Shown: positions 20,553 to 32,026 of the stretch, piece by piece
Numbering within the stretch: position 1 is the first letter of the stretch
Layout of the letters: the number at the start of each line of letters is the position of its first letter
NCBI GenBank assembly: GCA_039707655.1
Contig: CM077666.1
Coordinates: 307,546,166 to 307,610,165, forward strand
Origin: Elymus sibiricus
Lineage: Eukaryota > Streptophyta > Magnoliopsida > Poales > Poaceae
Direction of reading: 5' to 3'
Length of the DNA: 64,000 nucleotides
The notes under the pieces: model-generated
The model's input: only the letters and a program-made list of their open reading frames with translations
Databases searched by the model: none
What the model was told of the DNA's origin: nothing
Made by a program: the position numbers and the translations under genes

Positions 20553-21277
20553 GCTCATTGGATGAAAAAGATGACGAGGAGAGCGAAGAACAAAAGGAGG
20601 AAGAGCGGATTAGCTACCCGTGCCCACCTTCTAATGAGAGTAACTCTTCAACTCATACATTATTTAATTTCCCTTCGTTCTTACCGAAGGATGAATGCTA
20701 CGTTGATTGCTATGATCCCTTTGATTCGTTTGAAATATCCCTTTTTGATGAAATTGATGCTTGCTATGATTGTGGCCATGATGCCAATATGAATTATGCT
20801 TATGGAGATGAACTTGCTATAGTTCCTTATGTTAAGAACGAAATTGTTGCTATTGCACCCACACATGATAGTCCTATTATCTTTTTGAATTCTCCCAACT
20901 ACACTATATCGGAGAAGTTTGCTCTTATTAAGGATTATATTGATGGGTTGCATTTTACCGTTGCACATGATAATTTTGATAGATATAATATGCATGTGCT
21001 TGCTGCTCCTACTCTCAATTATTATGAGAGAGGAACTACATCTCTACCTCTCTATGTTTCCAATACGATAAAATTGCAAGAAACTGTTTATACTATGCAT
21101 TGGCCCTTACTTGATGTGCATGAATTATTCTTTTATGACATGCCGATGCATAGGAAGAGAGTTAGACTTCGTCATTGCATGATATATGTTGCTTTGTGCT
21201 CACTACTAAAATACAAATCATTGTTAATTAAAATTGGCTTTGATATACCTTGGGATCCGGGTGGATCAATTCCTTGA
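20549..21277 (+). CDS. Retroelement ORF2, unknown function (about 242 aa)
   Basis: This open frame overlaps the end of ORF1 by a few bases in a different phase, and its first codon is GTG, not ATG. It begins with a strongly acidic stretch (SSLDEKDDEESEEQKEEE) that continues the acidic C-terminus of ORF1. I therefore think the two were one protein separated by a one-base indel, or joined by frameshifting. The rest is rich in Asp, Tyr and Asn (YVDCYDPFDSFEISLFDEID). Near the end are WPLLDVHELFFYDMPMHRKR and a hydrophobic segment; it stops at TGA 21275-21277. No known catalytic motif is visible. Confidence 0.5.
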   Translation: MSSLDEKDDEESEEQKEEERISYPCPPSNESNSSTHTLFNFPSFLPKDECYVDCYDPFDSFEISLFDEIDACYDCGHDANMNYAYGDELAIVPYVKNEIVAIAPTHDSPIIFLNSPNYTISEKFALIKDYIDGLHFTVAHDNFDRYNMHVLAAPTLNYYERGTTSLPLYVSNTIKLQETVYTMHWPLLDVHELFFYDMPMHRKRVRLRHCMIYVALCSLLKYKSLLIKIGFDIPWDPGGSIP

Positions 21278-24200
21278 GCACTTTATGCCTAGGTTAATGG
21301 CTTTAAAGAAAGCGCTGCCAGGGAGACAACCCGGAAGTTTTAGAGAGTCATTTATTTCTTTTGAGTGCTTTTATAAATTTAAAAAAAAATATAGAGGGGA
21401 ACCTAAAACCTTTACAAAAAAGAAAAGTGAAAGTGAGACAGATGAGCAATGTGGAAGTGGGGGCTAGCCTTGAACTTTGTTCATGCCCATGAAAACTTTG
21501 TGAACCTTGATTACAGAAACTTTTCAAAAAAAATAATTATCCCCTTGTACAAATCCATTGTATTATAAAAATAATGTGCCAAGATTTACCGTTAGGATGT
21601 TTAAATTGCTTGTTTGGTATGTGCGGTGCAAAAACAGAAACTTTTGCTGTAGTGCGTGAATTTACATTTTTTACTGGAACATGAAAAAATTCAGAAATTT
21701 TTGTACAGTACTTCTATGCAAATTGTTTATTTTTTCCTAATTTTTCATAATTTTTAGAGTTATAGAAGTATAGTCAATGTTCAGATTACTACAGACTGTT
21801 CTGTTTTTGACAGATTCTGTTTTTGATGCATTGTTTTGCTTGTTTTGATGAAACTATGGATTGTATCGGAAGGTATAAGCCATGGAGAAGTTAAAATACA
21901 TTAGGTATAATGCAAAAATAAAATATGAATGGGTTTGAAACAGTATTTAAAGTAGTGATTTGCTTTATTATACTAACGGATCTCACGAAGGTTTTGTTAA
22001 GTTTTGTGTGGATGAAGTGTTCAAAGGTCGAGAAGGTATTGATATGAGAAGAATGAGGAGAGGCAAGAGATCAATATTGGGGATTCCCAAGGTGCCCCAA
22101 GTAAATATTCAAGGAGACTCAAGCGTCTAAGATTGGGGATGCCCCGGAAGGCATCCCATCTTTATTCAACAATTATCAGTATGTTTCGGCTTTTGTTTTG
22201 TTCACATGATATGCGTAAATTCTTGGAGCGTCTTTTGTGTCTATTTTTCCCTTTTCTTTTATGCACCATGCTGGTATGAGATAGTCCTTGGTTGATTTAT
22301 AGAATGATCTATGCACTTCAGTTATATCTTTTGAGTATGGCTTTATAGAATGCTTCATGTGCTTCACTTATATCATTTGAAGTTTGGATGCCTATTTCTC
22401 TTCATATAGAAAACTGTTATTTGTAGAATGCTCTTTTGCTTCACTTATATTTTTTAGAGCATGGTCTTTTGTAGAAAGAATTAAACTCTCTTGCTTCACT
22501 TATATCTATTTAGAGAGTAAACAGGAATTGGTCATTCACATGGTTAGTCAGAAAATCCTACATAAACCTTGTAGATCACTGAATATGATATGTTTGATTC
22601 CTTGCAATAGTTTTGCGATATAGAGATGGTAATATGTGGGAAGTACTTGTAAATGATTATGGTTTAGTAGGAATATTGGTGTTAAGGTTTGTGATTCCCG
22701 AAGCATGCACGTATAGTCTCTCGTTATGCTAAGAAGTTGGAGCATGATTTATTATTGATTGTCTTCCTTTGCGTGGAGGTCGGGGGCGCGCGATGGTTAA
22801 CTCCTACCAACCTCCCCCCTAGGGGCATGCGTAGTAGTACTTTGCTTCGAGGGCTAATAAACTTTCGCAATAAGTATGTGAGTTCTTTATGACTAATGTG
22901 AGTCCATGGATTATATGCACTCTCACCCTTCCGCAATTTGCTAGCCTCTTCGGTACCGCGCATTGCCCTTTCTCACCTCGAGAGTCGGTGCAAACTTCGC
23001 CGGTGCATCCAAACCCTGTGATATGATGCGCTCTATGACACATAAGCCTCCTTATATCTTCCTCAAAACAGCCACCATACCTACCTAGTATGGCATTTCC
23101 ATAGCCATTCCGAGATATATTGCCATGCAACTTCCATCATCATCATATACATGACTTGAGCTTTCATTGTCATATTGCTTTGCATGATCGTAAGATAGCT
23201 AGCATGATATTTTCATGGCTTGTCCATTTTTTTATATCTTTGCTACGCTAGATCATTGCACATCCTGGTACACTGCCAGAGGCATTCATATAGAGTCATA
23301 CTTTGTTCTAGTATCGAGTTGTAATTTTTTGAGTTGTAAGTAAATAGAAGTGTGATGATCATCATTATTCATTATTAGAGCATTGTCCCAATGAGGAAAG
23401 GATGATGGAGACTATGATTCCCCCACAAGTCGGGATGAGACTTCGGACAAAATAAAAAAAATAAAAAAAAAGAAAAGAAAAAAAGTGAGGCCAAAAAGAG
23501 CCCAAGAAAAAAAAGGAAAAAAAGAGAAAACAAAAAAAATGAAATGAGAGAAAAAGAGAAGGGGCAATGTTACTATCCTTTACCACACTTGTGCTTCAGA
23601 GTAGCACCATGTTTTATAGAGTCTCCTATGTTGTCACTTTCATATACTAGTGGGAATTTTTCATTATAGAACTTGGCTTGTATATTCCGATGATGGGCTT
23701 CCTCAATTGCCCGAGGTCTTAAGCAAGCAAGTTGGATGCACACCCACTTAGTTTTCAGTTTGAGCTTTCATACACTTATAGCTCTTAGTGCATCCGTTGC
23801 ATGGCAATCCCTACTCCTCGCATTGATATCGATTGATGGGCATCTCCATAACCCGTTGATTAGCCGCGTCGATGTGAGACTTTCTTCGTTTTTGTCTTCT
23901 CCATATTAACCCCTATCATCATATTCTAATCCACCCATAGTGCTATATCCATGGCTTGCGCTCATGTATTGCGTGGGGGTTGAAAAAGCTGAAGCGCGTT
24001 AAAAAGTATGAACCAATTGCTTGGCTGACACCGGGGTAGTACATGATTTATATTTTGTGTTATGAAGATGGAGCATGACAAGGCTATATGATTTTGTAGG
24101 GATAACGTTCTTTAGCATTGATATTTTGAAAGACATGATTGTTTGTTGGGATGCCTGAGTATTGATGTCTTTAAATCAAATTATAGACTATTTCTTTGAA

Positions 24201-24334
24201 TCACTCGTGTCTTAATATTCATGCCATGATTAGATTATATGATCAAGATTATGCTAGGTGGCATTCCACATCAAAAATTATCTTTTTTATAATTTACCTA
24301 CTCGAGGACGAGTAGGAATTAAGCTTGGGGATGC
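21278..24334 (+). other. Non-coding interior of the non-autonomous element
   Basis: About 3 kb without a domain-bearing ORF. A 100-bp adenine/purine tract lies at 23450-23560. Two TTxTAGAATGCTxxTxTGCTTCACTTATAT-like units near 22345 and 22415 form a short degenerate repeat. The last 20 bp (GCTTGGGGATGC) act as the polypurine tract before the 3' LTR. Confidence 0.7.
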
Positions 24335-25858
24335 TGATACGTCTCCATCGTATCTATAATTTTTTATTGTTTCATGCCAATATTCTACAACTTTCACATA
24401 TTTTTGGCAAAATTTTATATTATTTTTGGGACTAACATATTGATCCAGTGCCCAGTGCCAGTTCCTGTTTTTTGCATGTTTTTTGTTTCGCAGAATATCC
24501 ATATCAAACGAAGTACAAATACAATAAAATTTATGGAGAATTATTTTGGAATATATGTTATTTTTGGGAGGTGGAATCAAGGCAAGGCGGTGCTCGTGGG
24601 CCCCACGAGGCACCAGGGCGCGCCAGGGGGGCCAGGCGCGCCGTGGTGCCTCATGAGTCCCTCGAAGGTTGGTTGGTGCTCTACTTCGGGCTCAAGGAAG
24701 ATAATATCCAGAAAAAAATCGTGTTAAAATTTCAGCCCAATCGGAGTTACGGATCTCCGGGAATTTAAGAAACGGTGAAGGGCCAGAAAACAGGAACGCG
24801 AAACAGAAGAGAACAGAGAGAGAGATCCAATCTAGGAAGGGCTCATGCCCCTCCGCCGCCATGGAGACCAAGGACCAGAGGGGAAAACCTTCTCCCATCT
24901 AAGGGGGAGGCCAAGCAAGAAGAAGAAGAAGAAGGGGGGCTCTCTCCCCCTCTCTTCCAGTGGCGCCGGAGCGCCGCTGGGGGAACCATCGTGACTGCGA
25001 TCTACACCAACAACCTCGCTACCGTCAACACCAACTCTCTCCCCCTCTATGCAGCGGTGTAACACCTCTTCTCCCCGCTGTAATCTCTACTTAAACATGG
25101 CGCTTAATGCTACATATTATTATCCAATGATTTGTGGCCATCCTATGATGTTTGAGTAGATTCGTTTTGTCCTATGGGTTGATTGATGATCGTGATTGGT
25201 TTGAGTTGTATGTTTTGTTTTGGTGCTGTCCTATGGTGCCCTCTGTGTCGCGCAAGCGTGAGGGATTCCCGTTGTAGGGTGTTGCAATACGTTCATAATT
25301 CTCTTATGGTGGGCGGCTAGAGTGACAGAAGCTTACACCCGAGTAAGGGGGTTGTTGCGTATGGGAGTAAAGAGGACTTTATACTTAATGTTATGGTTGG
25401 GTTTTACCTTAATGATCTTTGGTAGTTGCGGATTCTTGCTAGAGTTCCAATCATAAGTGCATATGATCCAAGTACAGAAAGTATGTTAGCTCATGCCTCT
25501 CCCTCATATAAAATTGCAACAATGATTATCGGTCTAGTTATCGATTGCCTAGGGACAAATAACTTTCTTGTGTTACAAAAGCTTTCTACTAAACAACTAA
25601 CTTTTATTATCTTGCAAATTACTCCTAGTTTTATTCTCGCAAAGTACTTCACGTTTTATTCTTACAAACCTATCCTATCACCTACAAAATAGTTTCATAC
25701 TTGTTCTAGGTAAAGCGAACGTTAAGTGTGCGTAGAGTTGTATCGGTGGTCGATAGAACTTGAAGGGAATATTAATTCTACCTTTAGCTCCTCATTGGGT
25801 TTGACACTCTTATTTATCGAAAAAGGTACAATTGATCCCCTATACTTGTGGGTTATCA
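24335..25858 (+). repeat. 3' LTR of the non-autonomous element
   Basis: A 1524-bp copy of the 5' LTR, starting TGATACGTCTCC and ending GGGTTATCA, followed at once by the right GCGAC target duplication and then by the resumed host reading frame. Confidence 0.9.
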
Positions 25859-25863
25859 GCGAC

Positions 25864-26553
25864 CGGCCTCCCGTCTCGTTGGAGGACCTTGTCAAAGCTA
25901 TTGGCATTGCGCACGGCATCCAAATAAGTGACTTGCTCATCAAAGTCTGTCTGCCACCAACTAATTTCTTCGTCAGCTTCTGGACAACATTCGACTACAG
26001 TCGTGTGTTTGAATCTTCCCGGCGTTTGTTCTGCGATGGCGCGCTGGTGAGCTTCGATTGGTGGCACCCAGGATGGGGCTCGGTGCCCTCTGAGCTTGAG
26101 TTTTTAACAAAGCTTACCTTCCACGGCATGCCTGGACGGGCTTGGAACAGCGAGTCCATGAATGAGCTTATCAACAACCTAGGATGTGAGCTCTTAAGTA
26201 TGTTTGTTCCTCCAAACAGCTGGGCTCTAACAGTTATGGCATGGGTGAAGAAGCCGTCCACCATACCGAAGGTGATTGGTGTTGATATACCGGTGTAGGA
26301 ACCGGGGTTGTACTATTCGTTGCCACCAAGGCCGCCGCGTACCACGTTAGGTATGTACCTGTATCGAGTCTTCATGCATGTCGAAGAAGTGGTCAATCCA
26401 TCAATCAAAGTCCTGCCGCCGCCGCTGGTGCCGGGGTCCGTCGATGACGTCCATTACAGGAGTCAACGTCAGACTTTTCCCCATGTTGCTCGGAACGATG
26501 GATGGCATAGGGCCTACTCCATTGCGCGGTGGAGGCCATTGCTTCTTTGGTAG
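25864..26553 (+). pseudogene. DUF4283-like gene, 3' part
   Basis: With the insertion and one GCGAC removed, the frame of the 5' part continues here as RPPVSLEDLVKAIGIAHGI and then a DUF4283-like domain: DLLIKVCLPPTNFFVSFWTT, LVSFDWWHPGWGS, KLTFHGMPGRAWNSESMNEL and VMAWVKKPSTIPKVIGVDIP. This order (KV..P..FFV.F, then a Trp-rich strand, then GMP..AW, then AW...P..IPKV) is the usual pattern of the grass family. A TAG at 26296-26298 interrupts the frame after VDIPV. The same frame then runs on as LYYSLPPRPPRTT and LYRVFMHVEEVVNPS to TAG 26551-26553. The gene thus has two in-frame stops besides the 7.6-kb insertion. Confidence 0.6.
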
Positions 26554-27135
26554 AAGAGGCCAGGCTGGCTACCTGGATGTGCTCTAATTCGAGGTAACAA
26601 CTAAATCTTCTTAGATACTAGTTATATCTAAGCTATAGGTGTGAAGCTCTGATGTGCCAATACATTTGATTGTGACCTATTCTATTTTTGTACCTGAACT
26701 TTTTTTTTGAAACGGGTGTACCTCAACTTAAAGTGCTAGCAGAACCTATTGTCTTGTATGTCTATTTTCTTTGCACAGCATTCAAGATATTTCCACGTCA
26801 TTGATCAAGACGATGAACGGTGATGTACGAGTTTGTTGGTTTCAAGATAGCCCTACCCGTAGCGATCCACTGCTTCCACCCCTATTGTGCCGCCCGCATG
26901 AAATTTTTGTATGCAAGCTCAATGCGCTATGATGTTGTATATGATTGTGTCAACTATATAAGTTTGTACTGAGCATCAACAATGCATATGGCTGAAAGAT
27001 GTATGCACGATCATCGACCAATCGGTTTCTCTCTCTATATCTCTCTCTCTCTCTCTCTCTCTCTCGCTAACATGTGGGACCTGTTGAATTATTTCTTCGC
27101 TCATGACAACTTTTAATTAGGTTTCACTGGACTCT
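26554..27135. other. Intergenic with a (CT)n microsatellite at 27028-27065
   Basis: No gene recognised. The (CT)n run is interrupted once by TATAT. The sequence before it probably includes the 3' flank of the DUF4283-like gene. Confidence 0.5.
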
Positions 27136-28319
27136 ACCTTTTTTCTTAAGTTATAATTGAGCTCAGTGACTTTAAAAAGATGTACACAAGCCTTGTTTGG
27201 GTCATTTCAAGCATCGTTGAATGTGGGCTGAGTAGCTACGTAAAGTTGTACTGTACTACACAGGCCTTATTTGTTGAACATCAGCAATGCAACTGGGCCG
27301 AAAGACGCGTGCTAGCCCAAGTTTTGTTTTGTCCTAAAATAAGCGCAGCCCAGCCTATGTTTTTTTTAAGAAAATGCACAACTCAGTTCTATTTTTATAT
27401 AATATATAAGAATACCAAGCCAAACTTAAGTTTTTTTAATAAAATTCCTAGCTCAGTATTATTTTTTAATAAGAAATGCTCTGTCCACACCAACCATGGT
27501 TTTTCATCCATCCCAGAAAATGGGTCTATTTACTAAAACCAAATGGGATGTAAATTATCAGAAATAATAAATGGGTGCATGTTCGCAATATTATTTTTTC
27601 ACCAAGCCCAGTAAATAGGTATATTCAAAAAAATAATCAAATGCACTGTAAATTCTCCCAAATAGTAAATCAGCTATTATTTTTCTAACCCTGCCCTGGA
27701 AATAGATGTATTGGAAAACAAATTAAATGAGATGTAAAACCTAAATAAATGGGCTGCATATCCGCCATAGCTTTCGAAGCTGACTTTGTTGGCCCACTAG
27801 GACAAGCCTGCGCAAGGCATTGTCCATTTAGTCAACAAAACAATTTGATGGTCAAAAACAAAAGTCAACAAACTATTATGACAATCGTAGCCGTTGGATT
27901 GACATCCGACGACCGTCCTGCTTCTTCGATCTCTGATCTTGTTGCTCCAGCCGCCAAAACTATCGCCAGCGCGAGCACGTGCTTCTGCTTCCCGTGGCCG
28001 ACTGTGCTGCCACGCAGGCCTCGCCGCCCCACCCTACTCCCACCGGTGGTCAGGTCATACCTGTGTTCACCCACACCTTCTGTTATTCTCCGGCGACGGC
28101 AGCCTCACCCCGCAGCCGAACCAGTCAACCCTCGTACTCCCCTCCGCTGGGGACTCCCATGCCCCATCTTCCACGACTCCAGGTCATTCCCATCCAGGCC
28201 TCGTTGTCGTCCACCGCTGTGGTGCGCTCGACGATGCGTGGTCAACGTGGTCAACAATGAGAGCCATCTGAAGAGGACTGTACGTGGAGAGGCTGATAGC
28301 TAGGAACCACCATCTACAT

Positions 28320-28620
28320 CTTCACATGCAAGGAAGTGCCTCCTTATTACGCGCAAAAAAAAATGATTCGTCCCCCTGACAGCTGGGACCCACCAGCTAC
28401 ATCTTCGCACGCAAGGAAGTGCCTCCTTATTACATGGGAAAAAAGTTTCCTCCCCCCGACAGCTGGGACCCACCAGCTACATCTTCGCACGCAAGGAAGT
28501 GCCTCCATATTACGCGCAAAAATAGATTCCTCCCCCTGACAGCTGGGACACACCAGTTATATATTCGCATGCAGGGAAGTGCCTCCTTATCCCCATGAAA
28601 GTTGGGACCCACCAGGTCAA
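28320..28620. repeat. ~80-bp tandem repeat, about 3.6 copies
   Basis: GGAAGTGCCTCC recurs at 28332, 28415, 28495 and 28575 (periods 83, 80, 80). Each copy is preceded by GACAGCTGGGACCCACCAG and a TACATCTTCGCACGCAA-like block. The copies differ by several substitutions. Confidence 0.9.
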
Positions 28621-28959
28621 AGCGTACGTAGCGTTATCTGTCTAGTCGCAAATGTGTACGTACATACTGGTCGATTGGTCTCTCTGCCACGATGAACAGT
28701 GGTCGTGTAAGGAGTGGCACGTGTCTTAGTAGAGCCCCCTACGTAGCAGTTCAGGCAGTCCCGTCTAAATCGTGTGCACGTACGTACAGCCACGCTACAA
28801 AAAATATGGCCACGTACGTACATACGGGCGGGGTTTCAAATGCGTACTCACGCATACGTATAGCCAGGGCTCGTGTACATGGAGAGGCGATGGTGGGGTA
28901 GGCAGCAACGGCCTCCTGTTCATCAGCAGCTAACCGGCTGGGTTGGAATGGAGAAATAG

Positions 28960-29870
28960 CATCGTGTTCATCGGGAGGCAACCGACTGGGTCAGAATGCG
29001 TCATGTTCATCGGGAGCCGACCGGCTTGGACGAAATAGCCAAAACGGCGTTGTGTTCATCGGGAGGGGTCTGGCGTACCGCAAAATGGAGGAAACGGACT
29101 TCTGTTCAACCGCCTACGGTAGAAACGGGGTCCTGTTCATCGGGCGGGGTCTGGCATACCGCAAAACGGCCGAAACGGACTTATCTTTGACCGCCTACGA
29201 TCAAAACGGGGTCCTGTTCATCGGGATGGGTCAAGCATACCGCAAAAAGGAGGAAACGTACTTTTTTTCAACCGCCTGGGGTTGAAACGGGGTTCTGTTC
29301 ATCGAGAGGGGTCTGGCGTACCGCAAAACGGAGGAAATGGACTTCTCTCCAACCGCCTACAGTCGAAACGGGGTCCTGTTCATCGGGAGGGGTGTGGCGT
29401 ATGGCAAAACAGGACTCCACAGGCTACTGTTCATCACCGTCGACTTCCAACCGCGCGCCTCCACGGGCTACTGTTCATCCACAAATGCCTACGGCCACCA
29501 AGGGCTCCTGCTCATCCACCCCCAACCGGCTGGGGTGTGGTGTACCGCGGCACGTCCTACTCGATCGATCAGGGTCCTATTCATCCAGCGCCAACCACCT
29601 TCACACGGCCAGGGTACAGTTCATCCATAGCCAACCCACCGGCTGGGGTGGGGCGTATGAGCGGGCGGCAGCAATGGGAACTATTCATCCACAGCCAACC
29701 AACTGGCTAGGTCAACTCACCACGTCTCACGGATGGGCTCGATCGATCGATGCAAGTCTCAACTCGATCTACCTATCGCGCGCGCGGCAGCAACGGGCAC
29801 TGTTCATCGAGAGGCAACACAACCGGCTATGTCTCGCACATACGGGGGCTTGATCGGGTTCAGTTAGCAG
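28960..29870. repeat. ~81-bp tandem repeat based on GTTCATCGGGAGGGGTCTGG
   Basis: GTTCATCGGG and its variants start at 29054, 29134, 29215, 29296 and 29378 (about 81-bp period). Each is followed by TGGCxTACCGCAAAA, a GGAAACGGACTT-like block and CAACCGCCTA. On both sides the pattern decays into shorter GTTCATC(C/G)-containing units, such as AACCGGCTGGG, through 29870. ORFs here are repeat products. Confidence 0.85.
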
Positions 29871-30030
29871 CGAAGGAATCGCTCGGGTTCAGTTAGCAGC
29901 GAAGGGATCGCTCGGGTTCAGTACATAGTGCGAGGGATCGATCGCTCGTGTTCAGTATGTAGTGCGAGGGCGATCGATCGCTCGGGTTCAGTAAGCGAAT
30001 GCCTCGATCACTCGGGATCAGTTAGCGAAC
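29850..30030. repeat. ~33-bp tandem repeat with CGATCGCTCGGGTTCAGT
   Basis: GGGTTCAGTTAGCAGCGAAGG and variants occur six times in 175 bp at intervals of 31-37 bp. The spacer changes from GAATCGCTC through GGATCGATCGCTC to GCCTCGATCACTC. Rich in CGATCG palindromes. Confidence 0.85.
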
Positions 30031-30366
30031 GCCTCGCACACACGCGCGTGTACGAGAGAAACGCACAAACCACACTGCATCGCTCGGCCCAGACCACCCA
30101 CCGTAACCGGGAACTCCCCAAACATTTCCTCGCCCTCACTTCTACCACGATTTTTTACGTCATGGACAGCCCAAAGAATGTCATGCGGGTGCGTCTCCGG
30201 CCTGCCCAGGACGAAAAGCCCATTTTCTGTCATAATTTTTTGTCAAAGAATTAGGAGCCCACCACATCTATGATGATACGTGTTTTTGTCACAATTATCG
30301 TCCTAGAAGTGTCACAACCATGACAGAAAAAGTTTTCGTTCGGGCCATAATGTCACGGATGTGTCT

Positions 30367-31496
30367 TCGGTAGCGGAATAACAAAAAGTAAAAGGTTGAG
30401 GAATTTGAAACCAGGTAGGCTTGGTGAAGACACCACGATTTGGTAGACCAGTTCTAGTTGCTGTATCAACTGTACGTCTGGTTAAGGCGGCTGAGTTTGA
30501 ATTATGAAGACAATTAGTCCTCACTGTATTCCTCTTGAGCTAAGATCACTTAGACCTCGCCCAATCACTCGTGGAAAGTCTTCAAGGTAGACTTCCAAAA
30601 CCTTCACAGACTTGTTCACCGGCACACCACAATAGCTCTTGGGTGCTCAGAACTTGACGCCTAATCGTCTGGAAGAATGACAGTCTTCAAAGGTAAAAGG
30701 CGTCGGATCACATAGATCAACTTCTTTAGTGATGCTCAATCACTTTGGCATTGGTTGGGTTTTTCCTCACTTGGGTTCTCACAAAGTCATCAGAGGAAGG
30801 GTTGCTCTCAAATGACAAGTGTCAATCTCTCTATCTAGAGCAGCCAACCAACAAATGGTTGTGGGGGCGGATATTTATAGCCAGGGGGCAACCCGACATG
30901 AATTGTCATAAATGCCCCTTCTGACATGACGGTTGTTAGGATAAGGATCCACTCGACAGCTGGCACTAAGCGCAGCAATGGTCAGAAGACTGAACTCTCA
31001 AATTCGTCGGGGCACTCAATTTCCTCACGATAGGCAGATTGCACTGGCGAAATCCTAACTCCTCAGTCAAACCAAATTCGTCAGCGACCAAAAGAACTGC
31101 ATCTCTGTCGCTAACAAATTCATCAGCACTGACGGAGATTTCCAAAGGCTTCACTCGAAGCGGTAGGTTGTGTATGGGTTTGAGCATCACTTTGGAAACG
31201 TGATTCATGTATCACCTAGACCCCCTTTAGCAGTATGATTTTTCCTATGACTCAAATAAGAAGAAAGAAACTACGAAAACAAAAGTCTTCAAGCTTCCAA
31301 TTCTTCACATCAATTTCTTCAAAGGCCGCACCAAATTCTTCACTTGAAGAAATACATTTTTAGGGGTCAACTTTCGTAGGTTAGACCAAATCTTCAGGGA
31401 CTATAACACCTGTGTACACTCACAAACACATTAGTCCCTTAACCCATTTTTCTTCAATACTCCAAAAGCACTAAGGGAGCACTAGATGCACTTACA
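30367..31496 (-). repeat. Maximus-like 3' LTR (truncated at its far end)
   Basis: In element orientation the LTR starts TGTAAGTGCATCTAGTGC at 31496. It is about 95% identical by eye to the copy at 59598-60722. Its last ~190 bp, represented at 50259-50447 in the other LTR, are missing, and the sequence joins CACTA-like DNA at about 30367. On the minus strand it has a good TATA box, GGCTATAAATATCC, at 30871-30882. Confidence 0.85.
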
Positions 31497-32026
31497 ATCT
31501 CCCACTTTTTGGTGATTGATGACAAACTGGTTAAGTTTTCAACGGGGATAAATAATGGAAGTGTAAGAACAGAGTATGAAGAAATTGGTTACAGGATATA
31601 GAGGAACTCCCCCTGAAGATGTGCATATGATGAATTTCTTTGGATTGCAAATGCACATGGCAGGTTGAAATTGTGGAGATCTCCCCCTGTATCTTGGAAT
31701 CCAATCATGCATTGATGAATATGATATGAAGAATTTGAATGCATGATGAAAATTGGTATCTGAGTAAATACAATATGCATGCATATATATATTTCATTGA
31801 ATGTAAAGCATGCAGATCACGTAGTTCAAAAGAGTCAGACAACCAACAATTTAAGTTACAACTCATCATAGAACACGCCAGGAAAAAAGACCAAGAGTTG
31901 CAACTTTAGCAAAAACAGCCCAAAATAATAAAGACCCGCTTGAAGACTAACTCAAATTTCTCCCCCTTTGTCATCAAATGACCAAAATGAGATGAACCTG
32001 AGATCTAACACCCCTGAAGAATAACA
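31497..32026 (-). other. Maximus-like polypurine tract and 3' untranslated region
   Basis: On the minus strand AAAAAGTGGGAGAT (31497-31510) abuts the LTR start and fits a polypurine tract. The rest, up to the post-pol gene stop at 32027, has no domain-bearing ORF. It contains the repeated phrase CTCCCCCTG(T/A)A in plus-strand reading (31608, 31682). Confidence 0.75.

Larger units (their letters stand above)
18282..25858 (+). mobile_element. Non-autonomous LTR retrotransposon (7577 bp), TSD GCGAC
   Basis: A complete element. Two LTRs of 1523 and 1524 bp, both starting TGATACGTCTCC and ending GGGTTATCA, are flanked by the 5-bp duplication GCGAC (18277-18281 and 25859-25863). A primer-binding site complementary to plant tRNA-Asp lies 11 bp after the 5' LTR. 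A purine-rich GCTTGGGGATG precedes the 3' LTR. The interior has two overlapping ORFs of unknown function, about 3 kb of non-coding DNA, and no protease, integrase or reverse transcriptase. It must have moved with proteins supplied in trans, probably from a Gypsy-type partner given the tRNA-Asp primer. LTR differences (about twenty in the first 390 bp, fewer later) mean the insertion is not recent. Confidence 0.9.
27136..30366. mobile_element. Minisatellite-rich transposon fragment, CACTA-like
   Basis: The stretch contains three successive tandem arrays (listed separately), AT-rich diverged blocks of the AAATGGGxTGTAAA type at 27480-27760, and a right-hand part ending CATGACAGAAAAAG ... GTCACGGATGTGTCTT. 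I recall that right-hand sequence from the terminal region of Triticeae CACTA-type elements, whose ends read CACTAC. Here the terminal dozen bases are missing because the sequence joins a retrotransposon LTR at about 30367. No transposase is present. The left boundary is arbitrary; the first 100 bp are a diverged copy of 17785-17882. Superfamily assignment is tentative, and a Mutator-type element is the alternative. Confidence 0.4.

Noticed and set aside
28320..30030. CRISPR-like arrays
   Set aside because: Repeats are contiguous minisatellites without unique spacers, the genome is a plant, and no cas-like genes exist.
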